This document shows positions 18,620 to 28,073 of a stretch of 64,000 bases of DNA, piece by piece. Under the pieces are notes generated by a model. The model had not been told where the DNA came from. It made no database searches and was given only the letters and a program-made list of their open reading frames with translations. Each line of letters begins with the position of its first letter. Positions within the stretch are counted from its first letter, which is position 1. This stretch comes from Streptomyces platensis (GTDB lineage Bacteria > Actinomycetota > Actinomycetes > Streptomycetales > Streptomycetaceae). A program made the translations under genes and the position numbers. The stretch is from positions 2,356,001 to 2,420,000 of the forward strand of contig NZ_CP023691.1 in NCBI RefSeq assembly GCF_008704855.1, given 5' to 3'.

Positions 18620-21600
18620 ATGAGTCCGCAGCCCCAGTACCGCCAGGTACCCGCCCAGGTAGACCTCCCCGCCCTTGAGCACGCCGTGCTCGAGTTCTGG
18701 CAGGAGCAGAAGGTCTTCGCCCGCACCCTCCAGCAGTCCGAGGGACGCCCCGAGTGGGTCTTCTACGAGGGCCCCCCGACCGCCAATGGCATGCCCGGCG
18801 CGCACCACATCGAGGCGCGCGTCTTCAAGGACGTCTTCCCCCGGTTCCGCACGATGCAGGGCTACCACGTCGACCGCAAGGCCGGCTGGGACTGCCACGG
18901 CCTCCCGGTCGAGCTGGCCGTGGAGAAGGAGCTGGGCTTCAGCGGCAAGAAGGACATCGAGGCGTACGGCATCGCCGAGTTCAACGCCAAGTGCCGGGAG
19001 TCGGTGACCCGCCACACCGATGCCTTCGCCGAGCTCACGACCCGTATGGGCTACTGGACCGACCTGGACGCCCCGTACCGCACGATGGACCCCGACTACA
19101 TCGAGTCGGTGTGGTGGTCGCTGAAGGAGATCTTCGGCAAGGGCCTGCTGGTCCAGGACCACCGCGTCGCCCCCTGGTGCCCGCGCTGCGGCACCGGCCT
19201 GTCGGACCACGAACTGGCGCAGGGCTACGAGAACGTCGTCGACCCCTCGGTCTTCGTCCGCCTGCCGCTGACCTCCGGCCCGCTGGCCGGCCGGGCCGCG
19301 CTGCTCATCTGGACGACCACCCCCTGGACCCTGGTCTCCAACACCGCCGTCGCCGCGCACCCCGACGTCACCTATGTCGTGGCCACCGACGGCACCGAGC
19401 AGCTGGTCGTCGCCGAGCCGCTGCTGGAGAAGGCCCTCGGCGAGGGCTGGAGCGCCACCGGTGAGTCGTTCACCGGCCGCGAGATGGAGCGCTGGGCCTA
19501 CGAGCGCCCCTTCGGCCTCGTCGAGCTCGACGGCGCCAACATCGTCGTCAACGCCGAGTACGTCACCACCGACGACGGCACCGGCCTCGTCCACCAGGCC
19601 CCGGCCTTCGGTGAGGACGACCTCAAGACCTGCAAGGCGTACGACCTCCCGGTGATCAACCCGGTCCGCCCGGACGGCACCTTCGAGGAGCAACTGGCCC
19701 TGATCGGCGGCCAGTTCTTCAAGAAGGCTGACGAAACGCTGGTCGCCGACCTGGACGCCCGCGGTCTGCTCTTCCGGCACCTCGCGTACGAGCACAGCTA
19801 CCCGCACTGCTGGCGCTGCCACACCGCGCTGCTCTACTACGCCCAGCCGTCCTGGTACATCCGCACCACCGCGATCAAGGACGCCCTGCTCCGGGAGAAC
19901 GAGAACACCAACTGGTTCCCCGAGTCTGTCAAGCACGGCCGCTTCGGCGACTGGCTCAACAACAACATCGACTGGGCGCTGTCCCGCAACCGCTACTGGG
20001 GCACCCCGCTGCCCATCTGGCGCTGCGAGGAGGACCACCTCACCTGCGTCGGCTCGCTCGCCGAGCTGACCGAGCTGACCGGCACCGACCAGTCCGAACT
20101 GGACCCGCACCGCCCGTTCATCGACGCGATCACCTTCGCCTGCCCGACCTGCCAGGGCACCGCGACCCGCGTCCCGGAGGTCATCGACGCCTGGTACGAC
20201 TCGGGCTCGATGCCGTTCGCGCAGTGGGGCTACCCGTACCGCAACAAGGAGCTGTTCGAGAAGCGCTACCCGGCGCAGTTCATCTCCGAGGCCATCGACC
20301 AGACCCGCGGCTGGTTCTACACACTGATGGCGGTCGGCACCCTCGTCTTCGACAAGTCCTCGTACGAGAACGTGGTCTGCCTCGGCCACATCCTCGCCGA
20401 GGACGGCCGGAAGATGTCCAAGCACCTGGGCAACACCCTCCAGCCGATCCCGCTCATGGACCAGCACGGCGCCGACGCGGTCCGCTGGTTCATGGCCGCC
20501 GGCGGCTCGCCCTGGGCCGCCCGCCGGGTGGGCCACTCCACCATCCAGGAAGTCGTCCGCAAGACGCTGCTGACGTACTGGAACACCGTCGCCTTCCAGG
20601 CCCTGTACGCCCGGACGACCGGCTGGGCGCCCTCCGCGGCCGACCCGGCCCCCGCCGACCGCCCGCTGCTGGACCGCTGGCTGCTCGGTGAGCTGAACGG
20701 CCTGGTCGAGCAGGTCACCGAGTCGCTGGAGGCCTTCGACACCCAGCGCGCCGGCAAGCTTCTCTCGTCCTTCGTCGACGACCTCTCCAACTGGTACGTA
20801 CGCCGCTCCCGCCGCCGCTTCTGGCAGGGCGACGCCGCCGCGCTGCGCACGCTCCACGAGGTCATCGAGACCGTCACCCGTCTCATGGCGCCCCTCACCC
20901 CGTTCGTCACCGAGCGGGTCTGGCAGGACCTGATCGTCCCGGTCACCCCGGACGCCCCGGACTCGGTCCACCTCTCCACCTGGCCGGTCGCCGACCGGAC
21001 GCTCATCGACCCGGCGCTGTCCGGCCAGATGCAGCTGGTGCGCCGGCTGGTCGAGCTGGGCCGGGCGACCCGCGCCGAGTCGGGCGTCAAGACCCGCCAG
21101 CCGCTGTCCCGTGCACTGGTCGCGGCGCACGGCTTCGCGGGCCTGTCCGAGGACCTGCGCGCGCAGATCGCCGAGGAGCTCAACGTGAGCTCGCTGGCCT
21201 CGCTGTCGGAGGTCGGCGGATCCCTGGTCGACACCACCGCCAAGGCGAACTTCCGGGCCCTGGGCAAGCGGTTCGGCAAGGGTGTCCAGGCGGTCGCCAA
21301 GGCCGTCGCCGCGGCGGACGCCGCCGCCCTCTCGCTCGCCCTGCGCGAGGGCACCGCGAGCGTCGAGGTGGACGGCGAGACCGTCTCGCTCGCCCCCGAC
21401 GAGGTGATCATCACCGAAACCCCGCGGGAGGGCTGGTCGGTGGCCTCCGACGCGGGCGCGACGGTCGCCCTCGACCTGGAGATCACCCCGGAGCTGCGCC
21501 GGGCGGGCCTGGCCCGCGACGCGATCCGGCTGATCCAGGACGCCCGTAAGAACAGCGGCCTCGACGTCGCCGACCGGATCGCGCTGCGCTGGCAGTCCAC

Positions 21601-21757
21601 CGACGAGGAGGTGCGCACGGCGCTGACCGACCACACCGGCCTGATCTCCGACGAGGTGCTCGCCACGGACTTCGCCCCCGGCGAGGCCGACGCCTCCTAC
21701 GGCTCCGCGTTCACCGACGAGAGCCTGGCTCTCACGTTCCGGCTGCGCAAGGCGTAA
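18620..21757 (+). CDS. ileS: Isoleucyl-tRNA synthetase, eukaryote-like type (1045 aa)
   Basis: Class I synthetase charging tRNA-Ile. The HIGH-type motif reads GMPGAHH (near residue 57) and the KMSKS-type motif reads KMSKHLGN. The editing domain carries WTTTPWTLVSNTAV, and GWDCHGLPVE is typical of IleRS. The motif set and length match the larger eukaryote-like IleRS found in many actinobacteria, a class often insensitive to mupirocin (family knowledge, not tested here). ATG 18620 follows GGAGG within the T-box leader; the frame upstream of it would read through the T-box and is rejected. Confidence 0.95.
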   Translation: MSPQPQYRQVPAQVDLPALEHAVLEFWQEQKVFARTLQQSEGRPEWVFYEGPPTANGMPGAHHIEARVFKDVFPRFRTMQGYHVDRKAGWDCHGLPVELAVEKELGFSGKKDIEAYGIAEFNAKCRESVTRHTDAFAELTTRMGYWTDLDAPYRTMDPDYIESVWWSLKEIFGKGLLVQDHRVAPWCPRCGTGLSDHELAQGYENVVDPSVFVRLPLTSGPLAGRAALLIWTTTPWTLVSNTAVAAHPDVTYVVATDGTEQLVVAEPLLEKALGEGWSATGESFTGREMERWAYERPFGLVELDGANIVVNAEYVTTDDGTGLVHQAPAFGEDDLKTCKAYDLPVINPVRPDGTFEEQLALIGGQFFKKADETLVADLDARGLLFRHLAYEHSYPHCWRCHTALLYYAQPSWYIRTTAIKDALLRENENTNWFPESVKHGRFGDWLNNNIDWALSRNRYWGTPLPIWRCEEDHLTCVGSLAELTELTGTDQSELDPHRPFIDAITFACPTCQGTATRVPEVIDAWYDSGSMPFAQWGYPYRNKELFEKRYPAQFISEAIDQTRGWFYTLMAVGTLVFDKSSYENVVCLGHILAEDGRKMSKHLGNTLQPIPLMDQHGADAVRWFMAAGGSPWAARRVGHSTIQEVVRKTLLTYWNTVAFQALYARTTGWAPSAADPAPADRPLLDRWLLGELNGLVEQVTESLEAFDTQRAGKLLSSFVDDLSNWYVRRSRRRFWQGDAAALRTLHEVIETVTRLMAPLTPFVTERVWQDLIVPVTPDAPDSVHLSTWPVADRTLIDPALSGQMQLVRRLVELGRATRAESGVKTRQPLSRALVAAHGFAGLSEDLRAQIAEELNVSSLASLSEVGGSLVDTTAKANFRALGKRFGKGVQAVAKAVAAADAAALSLALREGTASVEVDGETVSLAPDEVIITETPREGWSVASDAGATVALDLEITPELRRAGLARDAIRLIQDARKNSGLDVADRIALRWQSTDEEVRTALTDHTGLISDEVLATDFAPGEADASYGSAFTDESLALTFRLRKA

Positions 21758-21787
21758 CCGCGCACGCGGCCGCACCGCGACGTCAAC

Positions 21788-21821
21788 AGAGCCCCCCGGC
21801 GCCACCGCGCCGGGGGGCTCT
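21788..21821 (+). terminator. Strong terminator after ileS
   Basis: A perfect 15-bp stem (21788-21802 with 21807-21821) closes a CACC loop 30 nt after the ileS stop. Confidence 0.9.
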
Positions 21822-21868
21822 GCCGTCCCCGCTGACCGCACCGCACCGCACGCACAAGTCCACACAAA

Positions 21869-21910
21869 AGGGCCGGGCCCCGAAGGAATGTTCCTTCGGG
21901 GCCCGGCCCT
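21869..21910 (-). terminator. Very strong terminator after divIVA
   Basis: A perfect 20-bp inverted repeat (21869-21888 with 21891-21910) with a 2-nt centre. On the minus strand it lies 30 nt beyond the divIVA stop, closing the whole division cluster. It is also oriented to stop any read-through from ileS. Confidence 0.9.
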
Positions 21911-21939
21911 GATTGCCGACTGTGCGCGCTACGCGGACG

Positions 21940-23061
21940 TCAGTTGTCGTCCTCGTCGATCAGGAAGCCGCGCATCGGCGACGGCGTCTGCTGCATCGGC
22001 TGCGGGCTCTGCGGACGCACCGGAGCCATCGGCTGAGTCATCGCCGGCGACATCTGCTGCTGACCGCCGTAGGACGGACCGCCACCGGACGGACCGGCCA
22101 TGGAGTGGTTGCCGCCACCCATCGACTGGTTGCCGCCCATGGTGTGGTTGCCACCCATGGCGCCCGCACCGGCCGACGCCATCGACGGCGACGGCGGCAG
22201 CGAGGGAGCGGCGGCCGGGGTCCGCGGCGGGGCCAGCGAGTCGTCCGCCTGGTTCTCCAGCTGACGCAGCTGGCTCTCCAGGTAGGACTTCAGCCGCGTG
22301 CGGTACTCGCGCTCGAAGCCGCGCAGGTCCTCGACCTTGCGCTCCAGCGTCGCGCGGGCCGACTCCAGCGAGCCCATCGCCACGCGGTGCTTCTCCTGCG
22401 CGTCCCGCTCCAGCGCGTCGGCCTTGGCGCGGGCGTCCCGCTCCAGGCCCTCGGCACGGCTGCGCGCCTCGCCGACGATCTTGTTGGCCTCGGAACGGGC
22501 CTCCGCGATCGCCTGGTCGGCGGTCTGCTGTGCCAGCGACAGCACGCGCGCGGCGCTGTCACCACCGGGACCACCCTGCTGGCCGCCCTGGGGCAGCTGC
22601 TGCGGTCCGCCGGGGCCGCCCATCGGGCCACCCATCGGGCCGCCGGGGCCCATCGGACCGGGGCCGTGCGGGCCCTGCGGGCCGGGGCCGTGGCCACCGG
22701 GACCAGGAGGCAGCTGAGGTGCACCACCGGGCAGTTGGGGAGGCCCACCCATCCCCTGCTGCTGCGGCGGCACCGGCTGCGGACCGGATATGGCGGCGGG
22801 CACAGGGGCCCCGGGCCTCTGCTGCTGCTCCTGCTGCTGCTGGTCAGGTCCCTTGCGCAGGCCCTGCTGCTGCTGATTCTGCGCGGCGGCGCGGGTGGCA
22901 GCGGCCAGCTTGGCGCGAAGGTCCTCGTTCTCCCGCAGGAGCCGGGTCAGTTCGGCCTCGACCTCATCGAGGAAGGCATCGACCTCGTCCTCGTCATAGC
23001 CTTCTCGGAGGCGGACGGTCGTGAACTGCTTGTTCCGCACGTCCTCGGGGGTCAACGGCAT
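21940..23061 (-). CDS. divIVA: DivIVA/Wag31 polar growth protein (373 aa)
   Basis: The N-terminus [26 protein letters not shown]... is the membrane-curvature-binding DivIVA head (residues about 1-60), followed by a Gln/Pro/Gly-rich linker (about 65-190), a long coiled coil (about 190-280: [24 protein letters not shown]) and a disordered Gly/Met/Gln-rich tail. In Streptomyces DivIVA marks hyphal tips and drives apical growth and branching; it is essential there. ATG 23061 is preceded by GAGGTG. It is the last gene of the division cluster before the 20-bp terminator. Confidence 0.95.
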   Translation of the reverse strand: MPLTPEDVRNKQFTTVRLREGYDEDEVDAFLDEVEAELTRLLRENEDLRAKLAAATRAAAQNQQQQGLRKGPDQQQQEQQQRPGAPVPAAISGPQPVPPQQQGMGGPPQLPGGAPQLPPGPGGHGPGPQGPHGPGPMGPGGPMGGPMGGPGGPQQLPQGGQQGGPGGDSAARVLSLAQQTADQAIAEARSEANKIVGEARSRAEGLERDARAKADALERDAQEKHRVAMGSLESARATLERKVEDLRGFEREYRTRLKSYLESQLRQLENQADDSLAPPRTPAAAPSLPPSPSMASAGAGAMGGNHTMGGNQSMGGGNHSMAGPSGGGPSYGGQQQMSPAMTQPMAPVRPQSPQPMQQTPSPMRGFLIDEDDN

Positions 23062-23110
23062 CTCTACTTCACCTCAACGTAGTCGTCGGCAATCGGCAAG
23101 ACCGTATCGT

Positions 23111-23404
23111 TCACACCAACAACACCGTCCTCACGACGGTGATCAGGATGTACACGATGATCATCAATACGAAGAAGGACAGGTCGAGCGCCACGCCCCC
23201 GAGACGCAGCGGCGGAATGACCCGCCGCAGAAGCTTGAGTGGCGGATCAGTGACAGTGTAGGCGGCCTCAAGAATGACCACCATCGCCTTGCCGGGTTGC
23301 CATGAACGGGCGAACTGGAAGACATAGTCCATCACCAGCCGGAAGATCAACACGATCAGGAAGCAGTACAGCGCGATGTAGATCACCTGACCAAAGACAC
23401 TCAT
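23111..23404 (-). CDS. yggT: YggT/YlmG family membrane protein (97 aa)
   Basis: Two hydrophobic helices (about residues 4-27 and 70-92) flank the YggT core (RLVMDYVFQFAR...DPPLKLLRRVIPPLRLGGVALDLS). Members sit between sepF and divIVA in Gram-positive division clusters and are linked to septum and nucleoid organisation. ATG 23404 and the 97-residue length are normal for the family. It is 49 nt upstream of divIVA. Confidence 0.9.
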   Translation of the reverse strand: MSVFGQVIYIALYCFLIVLIFRLVMDYVFQFARSWQPGKAMVVILEAAYTVTDPPLKLLRRVIPPLRLGGVALDLSFFVLMIIVYILITVVRTVLLV

Positions 23405-23476
23405 CTCGCGCTGTCCCTCTCCCCTTGCCTTGCTCCTGTGTTGGCCTCACGGCCTCGGTGTGCCCGGTGTTGCGTC

Positions 23477-24097
23477 TCAGCTCTGGTTGAAGAACCCGCC
23501 CTCTGCGATACGGGCCTTGTCCTCCGCCGTGACATCGACGTTAGCAGGCGACAACAGGAACACCTTCTGCGTCACCCGTTCGATGCTGCCGTGAAGACCA
23601 AACACCAAACCGGCCGCAAAGTCGACAAGTCGCTTCGCGTCGGTGTCGTCCATCTCGGTCAGATTCATGATCACCGGAGTGCCCTCACGGAAGTGTTCCC
23701 CGATGGTACGGGCTTCGTTGTAGGTCCGGGGGTGAAGTGTGGTGATGCGGTAGGGCTCCCGCTCGGACACAACCTTGGGCATGATCACCGGTGCGTTCTT
23801 CTCCAGATTCGGACGGTCGGGTGTGATGGATGCCACGGGGGCGATTCGCGCGGGTCGTCCGTTTTCCGCGGCAAGCGGGGCCGGTTCACGTTGCGCCGGA
23901 GGCGTCACGGCACGGACGGGTTCCTCCCGTTCCGGGGGAATTTCGGCCTGCACCGGGTGCTGTTGACGCCGCCCGCGGTCGGGCTCAGGGTCAAGCTCGG
24001 GCTCGAACTCGTCATCGGGGTCGAACCCCCGGCCGTCGTACCCATCGTCCTCCACGAGGCCGAGGTAGACCGCCATCTTGCGCATCGCGCCGGCCAT
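23477..24097 (-). CDS. sepF: SepF cell division protein (206 aa)
   Basis: The N-terminal amphipathic membrane-binding segment ([17 protein letters not shown]) is followed by an acidic/Pro-rich linker and the SepF globular domain (residues about 110-195; [42 protein letters not shown]). SepF anchors FtsZ to the membrane, an important role here because Streptomyces lack FtsA. ATG 24097 follows GGAGG with a 9-nt spacer. Confidence 0.94.
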   Translation of the reverse strand: MAGAMRKMAVYLGLVEDDGYDGRGFDPDDEFEPELDPEPDRGRRQQHPVQAEIPPEREEPVRAVTPPAQREPAPLAAENGRPARIAPVASITPDRPNLEKNAPVIMPKVVSEREPYRITTLHPRTYNEARTIGEHFREGTPVIMNLTEMDDTDAKRLVDFAAGLVFGLHGSIERVTQKVFLLSPANVDVTAEDKARIAEGGFFNQS

Positions 24098-24221
24098 TCT
24101 CTACGTCCTCCGCTCTGTGGTGGATCGGCTCCGTCACCAGGGGCCTTGGATCCACTCGGCCTGCCCCGCTTTTTACGGGAATGACCATATTTTGTGCTGT
24201 GGTCCGACTTGCTTGGCGACG

Positions 24222-24944
24222 TTACCGGAGCCGTGGTCGGACTCCGAGTACCGCAGTGCCGACGCGCACATGTGTCGCCCCGGCCGCCACGGCCTCTTCG
24301 AGGTCCGCGCTCATGCCTGCTGACACCATGTTGGCAGCAGGATGGTTCCCGCGCAGGTCGGATGAGATTTCCATGAGCCGTTCGAAAGCCGCGAGTTCAC
24401 GCCCCGCATAGGGCCCGGCCAGCGGCGCGACGGTCATCACACCGTCCAGCCGCAGACCTTGGGCGCCGGCGATCTGCTCGGCGAGCACCGCGACACCGTC
24501 CGCTGCCACACCGCCCCGCTCACCCCGCACACCCGACTCCGCGTCAAGTGCCACCTGGATCAGGCAACCCAGTTCGCGCCCGGTGCGCACCGCCTCCTTG
24601 TCGAGTGCGGTGACGAGCCGGGCCCGGTCGACCGATTGAACAATTCCGGCATAACCGGCTACGGATCGCACCTTGTTGGTCTGCAGCTGACCGACAAAGT
24701 TCCAAGTAAGGGGCAAATCAGCGCATTCAGCGGCCTTGGGGGCCGCCTCCTGATCGCGGTTCTCCGCGACCTGCCGCACCCCCAGCTCCGCGAGCAGCCG
24801 GACATCGCTCGCGGGGTAGGTCTTGGTGACCACGATCAGGTTCACCTCGTCACGCGGCCGGCCGGCCTTGGCGCAGGCGGCAGAGATACGTTCCTCCACC
24901 TGCGCCAGGTTCTCTGCCAGTTGCGCCTTGCGGTCCTCCGTCAC
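24222..24944 (-). CDS. ylmE: YggS/YlmE-type PLP-binding protein (240 aa)
   Basis: Alanine-racemase-like PLP-binding TIM barrel with the PLP lysine in LIVVTKTYPASDV and C-terminal SAGMSADLEEAVAAGATHVRVGTAVLG. Family members maintain pyridoxal-phosphate homeostasis. GTG 24944 is set by a 4-nt GTGA overlap with the pgeF stop, giving translational coupling; the longer frame to 24989 lies inside pgeF. A gap of about 124 nt separates it from sepF. Confidence 0.92.
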   Translation of the reverse strand: MTEDRKAQLAENLAQVEERISAACAKAGRPRDEVNLIVVTKTYPASDVRLLAELGVRQVAENRDQEAAPKAAECADLPLTWNFVGQLQTNKVRSVAGYAGIVQSVDRARLVTALDKEAVRTGRELGCLIQVALDAESGVRGERGGVAADGVAVLAEQIAGAQGLRLDGVMTVAPLAGPYAGRELAAFERLMEISSDLRGNHPAANMVSAGMSADLEEAVAAGATHVRVGTAVLGVRPRLR

Positions 24945-25708
24945 AGCGTGGCCTCCCCCAGCCCCGGGCCGGGGGTGTCCCCGAGCCATACATAGCTCGC
25001 GAGCCGCCCCGTCGTACGGTCGCGTCGATACGAGAAATGGTCCGCGGATTCGCGGGTGCAGATGTGGGAATCTTCACGCACCAGCACGCCCTGCGCGGCG
25101 AGTTGGGCCCGTACCCCCGCGGTGACATCGACCGCGGGAGTGCCCCAGCTGGTCATCGCGCGGGCCTCGGGGACCACCGCGGCCACATCGGACCGCATCT
25201 GATCGGGCACCTCGTAACAGCGCCCGCAGATCGCCGGTCCGGTGTACGCGATCATCCGCGCCGGCTCCGCGCCCCGCTTCACCATCGCCTCGACCACCGC
25301 CGGGACGACCCCGGCGACCAGGCCGGGCCGGCCGGCGTGTGCGGCCCCCGCGATCCCGGCGACCGGGTCGGCGAGCAGGACCGGGGTGCAGTCGGCGGTC
25401 AGGACCGCGAGCGCGAGGCCCCGGCGCTCCGTCACCACCGCGTCCACACCGGGGATGTCGTCGCCGTGCCGCCAGGGCCCGTCGACCACCGCGACGTCCC
25501 GGCCGTGCACCTGGTTCATCCAGACCACGGCGGCCGGGTCGAGACCGAGTTCCACCGCGGTGCGGGCCCGGTTGGCGTGCACGGCCTGCGGGTCGTCGCC
25601 GACCGCGCCGCCCAGGTTGAGCTGATCGTACGGAGCGGCGCTCACCCCGCCCCACCTGTCGGTGAAGGCGAAGTGCGCGCCGCTCTCGTGGTGCTGTTGC
25701 CCTATCAC
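24941..25708 (-). CDS. pgeF: PgeF/YlmD (LACC1-like) peptidoglycan-editing / purine nucleoside enzyme (255 aa)
   Basis: DUF152/YfiH family. Metal/catalytic motifs MNQVHGRDV, LTADCTPVLL and AAHAGRPGL are visible; the third is HAGWRG in many bacteria, and a GRPG form is, as far as I recall, usual in actinobacteria. Family members have been assigned both peptidoglycan-editing activity and purine-nucleoside phosphorylase/deaminase activity. GTG 25708 lies 13 nt after the ftsZ stop with only a weak ribosome-binding site, suggesting coupling to ftsZ. It overlaps ylmE by 4 nt. Confidence 0.9.
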   Translation of the reverse strand: MIGQQHHESGAHFAFTDRWGGVSAAPYDQLNLGGAVGDDPQAVHANRARTAVELGLDPAAVVWMNQVHGRDVAVVDGPWRHGDDIPGVDAVVTERRGLALAVLTADCTPVLLADPVAGIAGAAHAGRPGLVAGVVPAVVEAMVKRGAEPARMIAYTGPAICGRCYEVPDQMRSDVAAVVPEARAMTSWGTPAVDVTAGVRAQLAAQGVLVREDSHICTRESADHFSYRRDRTTGRLASYVWLGDTPGPGLGEATL

Positions 25709-25721
25709 TTCAGTGCTTCGG

Positions 25722-26954
25722 TCACTTCAGGAAGTCGGGGACGTCCAGTTCCTCGGCCGCCGAGTCCGAGTACGGACGGGCCGGGGGAACCTGCGGAGCG
25801 CTCGCCGGGGACGACGGGACCTCGCCCAGTGAGGAGGAGGACTCGGCGGGCGCCGGCTCCTCGTCCCGTACGGGCACCGAGCCCAGTCCGCCGAAGGACG
25901 ACGAACGCGGCTCCGGCGGAGTCGCCGGACGGCTCGGGGCCGGGGCGGGCTCCTCGCGCTTCGGGGCCGACAGTGCGGAGGACTGGCTGTCCCGGCGGGC
26001 CGGCGGCTGACCGCCGTCGAAGCCCGCGGCGATGACCGTCACCCGGACCTCGTCGCCCAGTGCGTCGTCGATGACCGCACCGAAGATGATGTTGGCTTCC
26101 GGGTGTGCCGCCTCGCTGACCAGCTGCGCGGCCTCGTTGATCTCGAAGAGACCGAGGTCGGAGCCGCCGGAGATGGACAGCAGCACACCGCGGGCGCCGT
26201 CGATGGACGCCTCCAGGAGCGGCGAGGAGATCGCCATCTCCGCTGCGGCCACCGCGCGGTCGTCGCCGCGCGCCGAGCCGATCCCCATGAGGGCCGAGCC
26301 GGCCTCCGACATCACGGACTTGACGTCGGCGAAGTCGAGGTTGATCAGGCCCGGGGTGGTGATCAGATCGGTGATGCCCTGGACACCCGACAGCAGTACC
26401 TGGTCCGCGGACTTGAACGCGTCGAGCACGCTCACCTGGCGGTCCGAGATGGACAGCAGTCGGTCGTTGGGGATCACGATGAGGGTGTCGACCTCTTCGC
26501 GCAGCTGCGCGATGCCGTCCTCGGCCTGGTTGGCGCGACGGCGGCCCTCAAAGGTGAACGGGCGGGTGACCACACCGATCGTCAGGGCGCCCAGCGAGCG
26601 CGCGATGTTGGCGACGACGGGGGCGCCGCCGGTGCCGGTGCCGCCGCCCTCACCCGCGGTCACGAAGACCATGTCGGCCCCCTTGAGGACCTCCTCGATC
26701 TCCTCGCGGTGGTCCTCGGCCGCCTTCCGACCCACATCCGGGTTGGCGCCGGCGCCGAGCCCGCGGGTCATTTCGCGGCCGACGTCGAGCTTGACGTCGG
26801 CGTCGCTCATCAGCAGCGCCTGCGCATCGGTGTTGATCGCGATGAACTCGACGCCCTTGAGCCCGACCTCGATCATCCGGTTGATGGCGTTCACGCCACC
26901 GCCGCCGATGCCGACGACCTTGATGACTGCGAGGTAGTTCTGCGGTGCTGCCAC
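25722..26954 (-). CDS. ftsZ: Cell division GTPase FtsZ (410 aa)
   Basis: Tubulin homologue forming the Z-ring. Visible are the GTP-binding GGGGVNA, the tubulin signature GGGTGTG (about residues 105-111), the T7 loop NLDFADV and a C-terminal conserved peptide ending DVPDFLK after a disordered Ser/Pro linker. GTG 26954 ([13 protein letters not shown]) is preceded by AGAGG. Needed for sporulation septation in Streptomyces, so regulation is expected in the long upstream gap. Confidence 0.97.
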   Translation of the reverse strand: MAAPQNYLAVIKVVGIGGGGVNAINRMIEVGLKGVEFIAINTDAQALLMSDADVKLDVGREMTRGLGAGANPDVGRKAAEDHREEIEEVLKGADMVFVTAGEGGGTGTGGAPVVANIARSLGALTIGVVTRPFTFEGRRRANQAEDGIAQLREEVDTLIVIPNDRLLSISDRQVSVLDAFKSADQVLLSGVQGITDLITTPGLINLDFADVKSVMSEAGSALMGIGSARGDDRAVAAAEMAISSPLLEASIDGARGVLLSISGGSDLGLFEINEAAQLVSEAAHPEANIIFGAVIDDALGDEVRVTVIAAGFDGGQPPARRDSQSSALSAPKREEPAPAPSRPATPPEPRSSSFGGLGSVPVRDEEPAPAESSSSLGEVPSSPASAPQVPPARPYSDSAAEELDVPDFLK

Positions 26955-27235
26955 GTCGAAGGCCTCTCGCCTCGAGTTACGTGTCGTCGCCGCACTGCGT
27001 GTGGACGCCGACTGATGCCGATGGGACGGTTCGTATCGCCGACCCGAACCCTAACGTTGAAGTTTAGGGTTACCTGTGCCTGTGTTCCTTGCTTCCATAG
27101 TCCCTTTGGAACGAGACACTAAGTCGACAAGGCGCGCCCGTTCAACGAACACGCCGAACCTCCCGTTTTTCTTTTCACCCTATGTGATCACCCATAGTCG
27201 TAGCCATCCAGGGTGCTGGCCTGCCACTACAGACG
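26955..27235 (-). promoter_or_regulatory. ftsQ-ftsZ intergenic regulatory region
   Basis: This 281-nt gap is the only long non-coding break inside the division cluster and is distinctly AT-richer than its neighbours (27100-27200). It holds an inverted repeat AACCCTAA (27047-27054) / TTAGGGTT (27064-27071) with a 9-nt centre, and a GACAC motif (27115-27119) of the type bound by the sporulation regulator WhiA. Streptomyces ftsZ is known to have several promoters including a sporulation-specific one; exact -10/-35 boxes were not assigned. Confidence 0.65.
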
Positions 27236-28051
27236 TCAACTCCGGGACACCGCAGGGGCGCTGGGCACCGAGATGTCGAAGTGGCGGGCGTCACGGGCCG
27301 CTTTCAGCAGCGCGGTCAGCACCTTTGCCTTTTCGGCGCCCTGTTCGCGGCTGCCCCACGCGACCGTGCGGTCGCCGGTCAGTTCGAGGGTGATGGCGTC
27401 GTAGGACCGTACGCGGACCTTCCGTACGTCTTTGCGTACGACTGCCGGCAGATCCTGGGCGACCTCGACCGCGGCGCGCCGCAACCGGTCGATTCCGAAC
27501 CGATACAGACTCGGGGAGTCGGACGCGGCCATTTCCAGAAGCGGAACGCCCTTGGGGGCCGTGCCGACGGTGGCGAACCGGACGCCCCCGGCGTCCACTT
27601 CGACAAACTTTCCGCCCGATCGCAGCAGCAGTTCCGGCACCCTTTCGGTCACCTTCAGGCTGATTGTGTTCGGCCAGGACCGCTCGACGTCCACGGTCTT
27701 GATGCGCGGCAGCCGTGCGCGCAGCCGGTGGGCCAGCACGTCCGTATCGACCGAGGCCAGCGGCGCGTTCATCGGGGCGTCCGCCGCGGCGACGACCTCG
27801 TGCGGTGTCAGCACTTTGGTGCCGACGGGGCTGACGCGCTCCACCCGGAGCCAGTTCGAGGCATAGAGGGCCCAGACGCCGAACGCGCCGAGCAGCACCG
27901 CGACGATCAAGATGATGATCAGACTGCGACGGCTCGGCGCGCGAAGGGGAAGGCGCTCCCACCGGAATCTTCGCCCGGGGGGTGCCGCGGCGGAGGGCGG
28001 GCCGGACAGTGACTTCTTCTCGCCTCGCCGGGCGGTTGTCGGTCCGGCCAC
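27236..28051 (-). CDS. ftsQ: Divisome protein FtsQ/DivIB (271 aa)
   Basis: A cytoplasmic basic N-terminus (residues 1-42), one membrane helix (about 43-64) and an extracellular POTRA domain (about 68-140: VERVSPVGTKVLTPHEVVAAADA) followed by the FtsQ beta domain. It bridges early and late divisome proteins together with FtsL and DivIC. GTG 28051 begins MAGPTTARRG. It lies 22 nt after murG. Confidence 0.93.
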   Translation of the reverse strand: MAGPTTARRGEKKSLSGPPSAAAPPGRRFRWERLPLRAPSRRSLIIILIVAVLLGAFGVWALYASNWLRVERVSPVGTKVLTPHEVVAAADAPMNAPLASVDTDVLAHRLRARLPRIKTVDVERSWPNTISLKVTERVPELLLRSGGKFVEVDAGGVRFATVGTAPKGVPLLEMAASDSPSLYRFGIDRLRRAAVEVAQDLPAVVRKDVRKVRVRSYDAITLELTGDRTVAWGSREQGAEKAKVLTALLKAARDARHFDISVPSAPAVSRS

Positions 28052-28073
28052 GCTCCCTGCCTTCTCTCGTGGG

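Noticed and set aside
17981..21865. 1294-codon minus-strand frame across ileS and its T-box
   Set aside because: Low-complexity Gly/Val/Leu/Arg antisense translation of ileS; ileS and the T-box explain the DNA.
24941..25708. Loss of the metal site in PgeF because HAGWRG reads HAGRPG
   Set aside because: His and Cys ligands are all kept and, as far as I recall, the GRPG form is common in actinobacterial homologues.
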